A stretch of 5,387 nt of DNA from Oscillospiraceae bacterium. Lineage in GTDB: Bacteria; Bacillota; Clostridia; Oscillospirales; Acutalibacteraceae. The notes beneath the pieces were generated by a model. That model was not told the DNA's origin, ran no database searches, and was given only the letters and a program-made list of their open reading frames with translations. Below, piece after piece: positions 1 to 5,028 of the stretch. A program made the position numbers and the translations under genes. Each line of letters starts with the position of its first letter. The stretch's first letter is position 1. The stretch is taken from NCBI GenBank assembly GCA_031262125.1, contig JAISII010000040.1, positions 1 to 5,387 of the forward strand, read 5' to 3'.

Positions 1-2
1 CA

Positions 3-779
3 GCTTTTATCGGTGCTGATTTTTACTTAAAAATTGCTGATGTTCCGCACGAAATAAACGGAGTTAAAATTACAGAAATTAGAGAAAATACTTTCGCCGG
101 GGTTTTAAGCCTTGAAAAAATAATTTTACCGCAAACGATTGTTTCAATTGGTAACCAAGCGGTGTCAAACTGCAAAAATTTAAAAGAAATGTACGTTCCT
201 GCAAGTGTTACTACGATTAGTAAAACCGCTTTTGAAGGTACAGGCAATTTTATCATGTACGTTGAAGAAGGGTCTTATGCCGAAACATTTGCAAAAAGCA
301 ATAATATTGAATATAAGCATTATATTCCCAAACCTTTAAAACCAATACCAACCGAAGATTTAAAAGCCGTATTTGGCGGCCAATACAAAGAGTTCATATA
401 TGATATGATTTATTATAACAATGTTCCAATGTGTGCCATTACTTTTTCAAATTGGCAGGGTAACAAAACAAAAGATGTTGTTGTTCCTGCACAGTTTAAC
501 GGTGCGGATGTTACAGTTCTAATGACCAGAGCGATAGATTTTGGCGATAATATAGAAACGATTACTCTGCCCGACACTGTAATTGCTATAGATGATGAAG
601 CTTTTTCAGCATGCTCAAATTTAAAAAAAGTGTATTTTACTGAAAATGTTACATTTATAGGAAAATCAGTTTTTAAAAGTTATCCCAATGTAACAATTTG
701 TGCTCCTAAAGACTCATATGCTCATAGGTATGCTATAGAAAATAAAATTAATTTTGAGGAAACACCGAATACAAACTAA
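3..779 (+). CDS. BspA-type leucine-rich repeat protein, C-terminal part (5' end outside window)
   Basis: The reading frame is open from the window edge, so this is the last 258 residues of a longer protein; the GTG at 162 is an internal codon, not a start. Visible are two blocks of LRR_5/BspA (Treponema pallidum-type) repeats. The first, about residues 18-80, has pattern pieces such as LEKIILPQTIVSIG and LKEMYVPASVTTISKTAF. The second, about residues 165-245, has ITLPDTVIAIDDEAF and LKKVYFTENVTFIGKSVF. Each block ends in the family's usual cap (GSYAETFAKSNNIEYK; DSYAHRYAIENKINFEE). A linker containing KPLKPIPTEDLKAVFGG joins them and runs into a partial repeat (VVVPAQFNGADVTVL). Such proteins are usually secreted or surface-attached and act in adhesion or binding; that role is family knowledge. 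Any signal peptide would be upstream and unseen. No C-terminal anchor or sorting motif is present. The gene is clearly more AT-rich than the genes after 1290. Confidence 0.88.
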   Translation, partial: AFIGADFYLKIADVPHEINGVKITEIRENTFAGVLSLEKIILPQTIVSIGNQAVSNCKNLKEMYVPASVTTISKTAFEGTGNFIMYVEEGSYAETFAKSNNIEYKHYIPKPLKPIPTEDLKAVFGGQYKEFIYDMIYYNNVPMCAITFSNWQGNKTKDVVVPAQFNGADVTVLMTRAIDFGDNIETITLPDTVIAIDDEAFSACSNLKKVYFTENVTFIGKSVFKSYPNVTICAPKDSYAHRYAIENKINFEETPNTN

Positions 780-860
780 CTGTAGTGTAGTGAATTACAC
801 GAACGGTTGAGAGGGTTTATTGAACAGCGGTATCATCCCCTCACCCCTTAACCCAATCCA

Positions 861-914
861 AAATCCCCGGCACGACGGTAATACAAAAATTGCCGTCGCT
901 TTGGGGATTTTTTG
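861..914 (+). terminator. Long hairpin terminator after the LRR gene
   Basis: AAATCCCC (861-868) pairs with GGGGATTT (903-910), and an inner 10-bp stem pairs CGACGGTAAT (873-882) with ATTGCCGTCG (889-898), with one G·T pair and a 6-base loop. Two mismatches and two G·T pairs separate the stems. The 3' arm runs into a T-rich tail (908-913, then GGTTTTT). It lies 82 bp after the LRR stop codon and before the next promoter, so it most likely ends the LRR transcript. A smaller inverted repeat, GTGTA/TACAC (785-789/796-800), lies between. Confidence 0.65.
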
Positions 915-986
915 GTTTTTATAGGTTAAAATATACGAGAAATGCGAGCTGTTGAACCAGCGATATATTGAAACGAAAAAAATTTC

Positions 987-1016
987 TTGACAGGATAGGG
1001 CTTTTTGTAGTATTAT
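987..1016 (+). promoter_or_regulatory. Sigma-A type promoter for the transporter operon
   Basis: A perfect -35 box TTGACA (987-992) is followed after 18 bases by TATTAT (1011-1016), which matches five of six consensus -10 bases. Transcription would start near 1022-1024 and give an untranslated leader of about 265 bases before the ATG at 1290. It is the only good promoter I see between the LRR terminator and the Fic terminator, so it may drive all four genes from 1290 to 4878. Confidence 0.65.
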
Positions 1017-1029
1017 TATTTACAGAAAT

Positions 1030-1077
1030 GAACCAGCACACCAAAGGTTTTACCTATATATAATGGTTCTCCTTTGG
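1030..1077 (+). promoter_or_regulatory. Possible H-type pseudoknot, candidate riboswitch aptamer
   Basis: Two perfect complementary pairs interleave. GAACCA (1030-1035) pairs with TGGTTC (1064-1069), and CCAAAGG (1041-1047) pairs with CCTTTGG (1071-1077). Because the first strand of stem 2 lies inside stem 1 and its second strand lies outside, they form an H-type pseudoknot with loops of 5, 16 and 1 bases. It begins within about 8 bases of the predicted transcription start, where aptamers usually sit, and is upstream of a terminator and a queuosine-precursor transporter. Known preQ1 riboswitches are also pseudoknots, but I do not recognise the preQ1-I or preQ1-II consensus here, and I cannot test preQ1-III from memory. 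An alternative local hairpin AGGT/ACCT (1045-1048/1052-1055) would compete with stem 2. The pairing is seen in the sequence; the function is inferred. Confidence 0.45.
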
Positions 1078-1080
1078 AAA

Positions 1081-1093
1081 GGCGGGCTGCCGC
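1081..1093 (+). promoter_or_regulatory. Candidate antiterminator element
   Basis: GGCGGGC at 1081-1087 is an exact copy of the 3' terminator arm region at 1214-1220, so it can pair with GTCCGC at 1202-1207 and prevent the terminator from forming. It can also be locked locally, because GCGG (1082-1085) pairs with CCGC (1090-1093) around a 4-base loop. It starts four bases after the pseudoknot, so ligand-dependent folding could decide between these states. This is an inferred switch. Confidence 0.35.
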
Positions 1094-1214
1094 ATATTTG
1101 AATTACTCACTATTCATTAGGGCGAAAGCTCGATTTCATTTTCACTTACCCCTATTTCTGCACTCTGCATTATTTATCATTTATCTCATCTTGCTTGTCT
1201 TGTCCGCTTATTTG
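1090..1214 (+). repeat. Apparent small insert flanked by 11-bp direct repeats
   Basis: CCGCATATTTG (1090-1100) and CCGCTTATTTG (1204-1214) agree at 10 of 11 positions and bracket 103 bp (1101-1203). The interior is pyrimidine-rich on the + strand, with short runs such as CACTATTCATT and TTTCTGCACTCTGCATT, the second of which recurs inverted at 2781-2799. No open frame or terminal inverted repeat is evident. It may be an intergenic mini-repeat that inserted into the leader and duplicated its target, or simply a chance repeat around a duplicated terminator arm. Confidence 0.4.
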
Positions 1215-1226
1215 GCGGGCTTTTTT
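1202..1226 (+). terminator. Intrinsic terminator (attenuator) in the transporter leader
   Basis: GTCCGC (1202-1207) pairs with GCGGGC (1215-1220), a 6-bp stem with one T·G pair and a 7-base loop, directly followed by six T residues (1221-1226). It ends 63 bases before the transporter ATG and about 180 bases after the predicted transcription start. A terminator inside a leader, upstream of its own gene, points to regulated readthrough. An identical copy of its 3' arm upstream (1081-1087) offers an alternative pairing. Confidence 0.6.
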
Positions 1227-1289
1227 AATAGGTTGACTTTACGCAGCCAAATATAAGCATAAAAATTAATAAATTCGGAGGACAAACAA

Positions 1290-2072
1290 ATGCAACAGGT
1301 ACCGGGTAACCCTGTAAAAAACCGGACGTTTTTTTCTTTGCGTCCAAAACCAAACGAGGAAATTGCAGATTTTTCTAAAAAGCACACGCCACGCCAATAC
1401 AAAGCCTTGGTGGTGCTTGCGGCGGTTATGGTTACAACATACCTTACCGCAAACATAATGGCGGTAAAGCTTATCGAGGTTTTTTCGCTTACGCTGTTTG
1501 ATGCCGGGACAATCACCTTCCCGATTTCGTATATGCTGGGAGATGTAATAACCGAAATTTACGGCTTTAAAACTGCCCGCAAACTGATTTTTCTTACGTT
1601 TTTTTGCAATTTGCTTTTGGTGGGTGCAACAACAATAGGCATTTTTTTGCCCTACCCCGACTATATGGCACAAACTCAAACGGCCTATGCAACCGTGTTT
1701 ACGCAAGTGCCGAGGATTTTAGCTGCATCCTTAATTGCTTTTTTGGCGGGCGAGATTTCAAACTCGTTTGTTATGGAGAAAATTAAGCGAATAACCGGCA
1801 AAAAGCATCTTTGGATGCGTACAATCGGCAGCTCGGCGGTTGGGTATTTTTTTGATACCGTGCTGTTTGTGCTGCTGGCGTTTTCGTTCACAGGACCTTC
1901 GGCTTGGGATTTGTTTACGATGATTGCCGCACAATATCTTGCAAAGCTTGCTATAGAAAGCTTGGGCGGCACCCCGCTTGCTTACGGCGTTATTCATTGG
2001 ATTAACAAAGGGTCTGAAGATTCCCGCAAATCTCACGAAAAGCCGGCAAAAGAGGAACCAAAAGATGAGTGA
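1290..2072 (+). CDS. yhhQ: Queuosine precursor transporter, YhhQ/Vut_1 family
   Basis: This 260-residue membrane protein belongs to the Vut_1/COG1738 family, whose E. coli member YhhQ imports preQ0 and preQ1; homologues elsewhere take up queuine. The family signature is clear: YLTANIMAVKLIEVFSLTLF (51-70), then FPISYMLGDVITEIYGFKTARK (77-98). About six hydrophobic segments lie near 38-59, 67-84, 99-121, 141-162, 180-201 and 207-230. The first 36 residues form a polar extension, and residues 240-260 are a highly charged tail (KSHEKPAKEEPKDE). The ATG is fixed by GGAGG at 1277-1281, eight bases upstream. The gene overlaps the following radical SAM gene by eight bases, so the two are probably translationally coupled. 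A promoter, a possible pseudoknot and an attenuator precede it, suggesting metabolite control. The substrate (queuine, preQ1 or preQ0) cannot be told from sequence, but the neighbour favours queuine. Confidence 0.9.
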   Translation: MQQVPGNPVKNRTFFSLRPKPNEEIADFSKKHTPRQYKALVVLAAVMVTTYLTANIMAVKLIEVFSLTLFDAGTITFPISYMLGDVITEIYGFKTARKLIFLTFFCNLLLVGATTIGIFLPYPDYMAQTQTAYATVFTQVPRILAASLIAFLAGEISNSFVMEKIKRITGKKHLWMRTIGSSAVGYFFDTVLFVLLAFSFTGPSAWDLFTMIAAQYLAKLAIESLGGTPLAYGVIHWINKGSEDSRKSHEKPAKEEPKDE

Positions 2073-2763
2073 AATGCAGTTGTGCCGCTACGCTAAAATT
2101 ACCGAAAAGCTCCCCCGTGAGTTTTGCCTGCTGCAAGGCACGGGTTGCCGCTGGGGCAAATGCACATTTTGCGATTATCACCTCGACCGCAGCAGCTCTC
2201 CGTTTGAAACAAACCGTGCGGTTTTAAGTAACATAACCGGCGAGTTCGGTGTGCTGGATGTTATAAATTCGGGTTCTTGCATAGAGCTTGACGAGCAAAC
2301 ACTCGACCTTATAGCAGAGATTGTTAAAGAAAAACATATACATACCGTTTGGGTTGAGGCACACTATATGTATGCTGAAAAACTTGCCGATTTTGCAAAA
2401 CGCTTTGGCGGCGTTACGGTTAAGTTCCGTACGGGCATAGAAACCTTTGACCCCAAATTACGCAAAAAATGGCAAAAGGGCACGCCCGAGGATATTACCC
2501 CGCAGGATATTGCAAAGTATTTTAACGGTGTTTGCCTGCTTTTTGCAGTTGAGGGGCAAACAAAAGAGGGCATAGCCCGTGATATTGAAATTGCACTAAA
2601 GCATTTTGAGTATTTTTCGCTTAATGCTTTTGTTGAGAATACAACGGCCCTGCGGCGTGACGCTGCATTGCTGCAGTGGTTTTTAAAAGAATGTTACCCC
2701 GCCCTTAAAAACAACCCAAAGGCAGAAGTTTTGCTGAACAACACCGATTTGGGCGTGGGGTAG
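2065..2763 (+). CDS. Small radical SAM protein, probable queuine lyase (QueL-like)
   Basis: I chose the ATG at 2065, giving 232 residues, because AGAGGA (2051-2056) lies eight bases upstream and the start overlaps the transporter stop. The frame is open further upstream, but that would be buried in the transporter gene. The N-terminal motif GCRWGKCTFCDYH gives Cys28, Cys33 and Cys36, the likely [4Fe-4S] ligands, spaced CX4CX2C rather than the usual CX3CX2C. Later radical SAM barrel features include GSCIELDEQTL (about 71-81), VKFRTGIETFDPKLR (about 117-131) and FAVEGQTKEGIARDIE (about 160-175). Established work describes a radical SAM subgroup in gut bacteria such as Clostridioides difficile (QueL) that releases preQ1 from queuine. 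Overlap with a YhhQ transporter makes that assignment the best guess. Being a radical SAM enzyme is nearly certain; the QueL assignment is an inference from context and size. The alternative is another uncharacterised tRNA- or cofactor-related radical SAM enzyme. Confidence 0.65.
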   Translation: MSEMQLCRYAKITEKLPREFCLLQGTGCRWGKCTFCDYHLDRSSSPFETNRAVLSNITGEFGVLDVINSGSCIELDEQTLDLIAEIVKEKHIHTVWVEAHYMYAEKLADFAKRFGGVTVKFRTGIETFDPKLRKKWQKGTPEDITPQDIAKYFNGVCLLFAVEGQTKEGIARDIEIALKHFEYFSLNAFVENTTALRRDAALLQWFLKECYPALKNNPKAEVLLNNTDLGVG

Positions 2764-2775
2764 TTTTAAATTACA

Positions 2776-2799
2776 AATTAGAATGCAGAATGCAGAAAT
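2776..2799 (+). repeat. Intergenic mini-repeat, inverted copy of 1154-1171
   Basis: This stretch contains GAATGCAGAATGCAGAAAT. Its reverse complement starts ATTTCTGCATTCTGCATT, which matches 1154-1171 at 17 of 18 positions. It ends one base before GGAG (2800-2803), the likely ribosome binding site of the antiporter gene. The two copies therefore sit in inverted orientation at the two ends of the transporter/radical SAM pair. Confidence 0.5.
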
Positions 2800-2814
2800 G
2801 GAGATACATAAACT

Positions 2815-3813
2815 ATGGGGATTTTAGTAAATATACTGTTGATACTGGCAGGGTTTGTGCTGCTTATAAAAGGTGCGGATGTTTTGGTGTCGGGGGCGAG
2901 CGGTGTTGCAAAACGCCTTAAAATGTCCGATATTATGATAGGGCTTACAATTGTGGCTTTCGGCACAAGTATGCCCGAGCTCTTTGTGTCGGTAACGTCT
3001 GCACTTCAAAACAAAGCCGACCTTGCAATTGGCAATGTGGTTGGCAGCAACCTGTTTAACCTTTTGGTTGTTATCGGGCTTACAGCAGTCATCAAACCTA
3101 TTATAGTGGGCAAGCAAACAAAACGGTTCGATTTACCACTTTCGCTTGTTTATATGGTTGCATTTGCGGTGCTTTGCAATCTTGGCGGCGAGCTTATCGG
3201 GCTGCCCAAAAGTGTTGTTTTGCTTGTTATGTTTGCGGTTTTTGTTGCGTATTCGATTTTTATGGGCAAAAAGTTCCCCGATAACCCCGACATTCCTGCC
3301 GACAGCCTACCGCAAAACGGCGGTGCAGCAAGCGAGGGATTTGAAAACCCGGTAAAGCAACGGCATATAGGCATAAACATCTTATTTATAGTTGTGGGCA
3401 TTGCCGCACTAAAATTCGGCGGCGATTTTGTTGTTGAAAATTCTGTAGAAATCGCAACAACTTTCGGCATCCCCGAGAGAATAATAGGGCTTACAATTGT
3501 GGCGTTGGGCACCAGCCTGCCCGAGCTTGTAACCTCGGTTGTTGCCTGCATAAAGAACGAATCAGATATTGCAATCGGCAATATTTTGGGCTCTAACATT
3601 TTTAATATGTTCCTAATTATCGGCATCGGCGGGGCGATTAATCCAATCAAATATTCGCCCGACCAATACAACATCGGTGTCGGCATAGTAATCGGTGCAA
3701 CCGCACTTTTAACCATTTTTGCCGCTCTAAGCAAAAAGAACAGAATCAACCGTGTGCACGGTGCGGTTTTTCTATTGATGTACGCAGGGTATATGGTTTA
3801 TACTTTGGTTTAA
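2815..3813 (+). CDS. CaCA-family Na+/Ca2+-type antiporter (YrbG-like)
   Basis: This 332-residue inner-membrane protein has the two inverted alpha repeats that define the calcium/cation antiporter superfamily. Alpha-1 is at about 43-82 (GLTIVAFGTSMPELFVSV, then GNVVGSNLFN) and alpha-2 at about 225-264 (GLTIVALGTSLPELVTSV, then GNILGSNIFN). The Glu of each PEL, at positions 55 and 237, and the Asn of GSN line the ion-binding site in structurally known members. About ten hydrophobic segments are present, split by a polar central loop (about 150-183). The length is typical of the bacterial YrbG/TIGR00367 group, which exchanges Na+ (or H+) for Ca2+ or a related cation; the ion is not certain. The ATG at 2815 has GGAG (2800-2803) eleven bases upstream. 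It lies 51 bp after the radical SAM gene with no terminator between, so it may be co-transcribed. Confidence 0.93.
   Translation: MGILVNILLILAGFVLLIKGADVLVSGASGVAKRLKMSDIMIGLTIVAFGTSMPELFVSVTSALQNKADLAIGNVVGSNLFNLLVVIGLTAVIKPIIVGKQTKRFDLPLSLVYMVAFAVLCNLGGELIGLPKSVVLLVMFAVFVAYSIFMGKKFPDNPDIPADSLPQNGGAASEGFENPVKQRHIGINILFIVVGIAALKFGGDFVVENSVEIATTFGIPERIIGLTIVALGTSLPELVTSVVACIKNESDIAIGNILGSNIFNMFLIIGIGGAINPIKYSPDQYNIGVGIVIGATALLTIFAALSKKNRINRVHGAVFLLMYAGYMVYTLV
2938..3503 (+). repeat. Exact 20-base direct repeat inside the antiporter gene
   Basis: The same 20 bases (codons for IGLTIVA, starting ATAGGGCTTACA) occur at 2938-2957 and 3484-3503, one in each alpha repeat and 546 bp apart, which is exactly 182 codons. 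Every wobble base is the same in the two copies, although neighbouring codons of the two repeats differ. Confidence 0.85.
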
Positions 3814-3838
3814 AATTAATTTAAGAAGTTTTAAAACA

Positions 3839-3843
3839 GGAGG
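3839..3843 (+). promoter_or_regulatory. Ribosome binding site that sets the Fic GTG start
   Basis: GGAGG at 3839-3843 is nine bases upstream of GTG at 3853, the first usable start in the Fic frame. No ATG in frame is nearby, and the GTG at 3848-3850 is out of frame and too close. Confidence 0.75.
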
Positions 3844-3852
3844 ATAGGTGTC

Positions 3853-4878
3853 GTGCTTCAAAAACCACCCTACACCATAACTGAAAAAGCCGCCGACTAC
3901 TTAGCAAAAATTGTTGAGACCGTTACCCGCCTTGATATGGGTACAGATTTTAAACGAGATATAAAGTTGCACCGAGAGAACCGTGTGCGTACAATACATT
4001 CCTCGCTCGCTATTGAGGGCAACTCGCTTTCGTTGGAAGATGTTACCGCAGTTGTTGAGGGAAAATTGGTAGCGGGCAAACAGACCGACGTCAAAGAAGT
4101 TAAAAACGCTTATGAGGCTTATGATAAAATTATGACTTTTGACCCATACTCGGTTTCTGATTTTTTGAAAGCCCACAAGATGATGACGCAAGAACTTGTT
4201 AAAGAGTCCGGGCGATTTCGCAGCGGTGATGTTGGAGTGTTTGATGGGGACAGACCTATCCATATCGGAGCACGTCCGCAATTTGTGCCGCAGCTAATGG
4301 GTGATTTGTTAGAATGGGCAAAGGAATCTGAATTGCACCAAGTGCTTAAAAGTGCAATTATCCATTATGAGATTGAAACCATCCACCCGTTTGAAGACGG
4401 CAATGGACGTATGGGTAGATTGTGGCAAACTCTTTTGCTTGCAAAGTGGAATACTGTTTTTGCTTGGATTCCAATGGAGTCTGTGCTATATCAGAATAGG
4501 CAGCAATATTATCAGGCAATAGAACAAGCACGCCGTGCGAACGACTCAGGTGTGTTTATTGAGTTTACTCTTGCTGCAATTTACGAAACCATTATTTTGC
4601 AGAAAAAGTCTCAAGGCATGCACAAAACCAAGCACAAAGAAAAGCACCAAGTCAAAGCACTAAGTGCTTTGCAAATCTCAGCGTTAAAAGCACTTAGCGA
4701 TAGTGAGCTGTCTCGTAAAGAGCTATTGACGTTATTAGGTGTTAAGGGCGATTCACGCTGGTTTAAACGACACATAGAACCACTTATAAAATTCAACCTT
4801 ATTGAAATGACCGTTCCGGAAAAGCCGAACAGCAGGCTTCAAAAGTACAGGATAACCGAAGATGGAAAACGAGAATAA
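3853..4878 (+). CDS. Fic family protein, class II (N-terminal inhibitory helix), with C-terminal winged-helix-like region
   Basis: This 341-residue cytoplasmic protein carries the complete Fic active-site motif HPFEDGNGRMGR at 178-189, with catalytic His178, so it should transfer AMP (or a related nucleotide group) from a nucleotide to a target hydroxyl. An inhibitory motif of the SxxxE(G/N) type is present as SLAIEG (51-56), with Glu55 expected to block productive ATP binding; its N-terminal place makes this a class II, self-restrained Fic protein. A flap over the target site probably lies around 128-149 (VFDGDRPIHIGARPQFVPQ). A basic linker (251-268, KKSQGMHKTKHKEKHQVK) leads to a helical C-terminal region (269-341, ending NSRLQKYRITEDGKRE) that resembles a winged helix and could bind DNA. 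The start is GTG, set by GGAGG at 3839-3843. It lies 39 bp after the antiporter and is closed by a terminator. No antitoxin gene is adjacent, in keeping with built-in inhibition. The target is unknown. Confidence 0.93.
   Translation: MLQKPPYTITEKAADYLAKIVETVTRLDMGTDFKRDIKLHRENRVRTIHSSLAIEGNSLSLEDVTAVVEGKLVAGKQTDVKEVKNAYEAYDKIMTFDPYSVSDFLKAHKMMTQELVKESGRFRSGDVGVFDGDRPIHIGARPQFVPQLMGDLLEWAKESELHQVLKSAIIHYEIETIHPFEDGNGRMGRLWQTLLLAKWNTVFAWIPMESVLYQNRQQYYQAIEQARRANDSGVFIEFTLAAIYETIILQKKSQGMHKTKHKEKHQVKALSALQISALKALSDSELSRKELLTLLGVKGDSRWFKRHIEPLIKFNLIEMTVPEKPNSRLQKYRITEDGKRE
4653..4671. repeat. Perfect 19-bp palindrome inside the Fic gene
   Basis: CAAAGCACT (4653-4661), a central A, and AGTGCTTTG (4663-4671) form a perfect inverted repeat. 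The left half recurs as AAAGCACTTAG at 4687-4697, 33 bp further on. The site lies where the linker joins the winged-helix-like region (residues KALSALQ, about 268-274). It could be an intragenic operator or a by-product of the KAL-rich repeat in the protein. Confidence 0.5.
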
Positions 4879-4889
4879 GCTAAAAACAG

Positions 4890-4917
4890 AGGCGTTGCTT
4901 TGCGGCAATGCCTTTTT
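4890..4917 (+). terminator. Intrinsic terminator after the Fic gene
   Basis: AGGCGTTGC (4890-4898) pairs with GCAATGCCT (4905-4913), nine base pairs with one G·T and a 6-base loop, followed by TTTTGTTTTGTT. It starts 12 bases after the Fic stop codon and probably ends the whole 1023-4878 transcription unit, isolating it from the strong promoter downstream. Confidence 0.85.
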
Positions 4918-4976
4918 GTTTTGTTGAGAAGCATTGAATTAAGAATTCTCAGTAAAAAGTTTTGCAAAAGATAAAG

Positions 4977-5026
4977 TGCAAAAAACGGCTTGATACCGAG
5001 CTTTTTGCAAGCTTAAAAACGCTTGC
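4977..5026. repeat. Overlapping inverted repeats upstream of the strong promoter
   Basis: TGCAAAAA (4977-4984) can pair with TTTTTGCA (5002-5009), with CGG/CCG (4986-4988/4996-4998) extending it inward. GCAAGC (5007-5012) can pair with GCTTGC (5021-5026). The two hairpins share bases 5007-5009, so they exclude each other. Neither is followed by a T run on the + strand, so they do not look like + strand terminators. The stretch 4918-5028 holds no gene that I can see. Confidence 0.4.
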
Positions 5027-5028
5027 CG

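Noticed and set aside
811..842. GAGGG/CCCTC inverted repeat before the LRR terminator.
   Set aside because: Five base pairs around a 22-base loop with no T run; too weak to call.
1059..1064. TATAAT as a -10 box in the leader.
   Set aside because: No -35-like sequence 16-18 bases upstream (GCACAC region); it lies in a pseudoknot loop.
1074..1256. 60-codon + strand frame in the leader.
   Set aside because: It starts at TTG without a ribosome binding site and runs through the terminator hairpin.
1233..1257. Second promoter TTGACT ... TATAAG before the transporter.
   Set aside because: Spacing is 13 bases, too short for sigma-A.
1231..1275. preQ1-I riboswitch: hairpin GGTTG/CAGCC (1231-1235/1244-1248) followed by an A-rich tail just before the ribosome binding site.
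   Set aside because: The loop is only eight bases, no loop-tail pairing of the UAG/CUA type is visible, and the conserved core bases of preQ1-I are absent.
1266..1706. Minus-strand frame of 146 codons opposite the transporter; likewise 3150-3749 (199 codons) opposite the antiporter.
   Set aside because: Both are antisense shadows of well-recognised genes with no ribosome binding site or family pattern.
1978..2064. Upstream extension of the radical SAM frame to an earlier start.
   Set aside because: It lies wholly inside the transporter gene; ATG 2065 has a well-placed AGAGGA and a coupled overlap, and the protein is complete from there.
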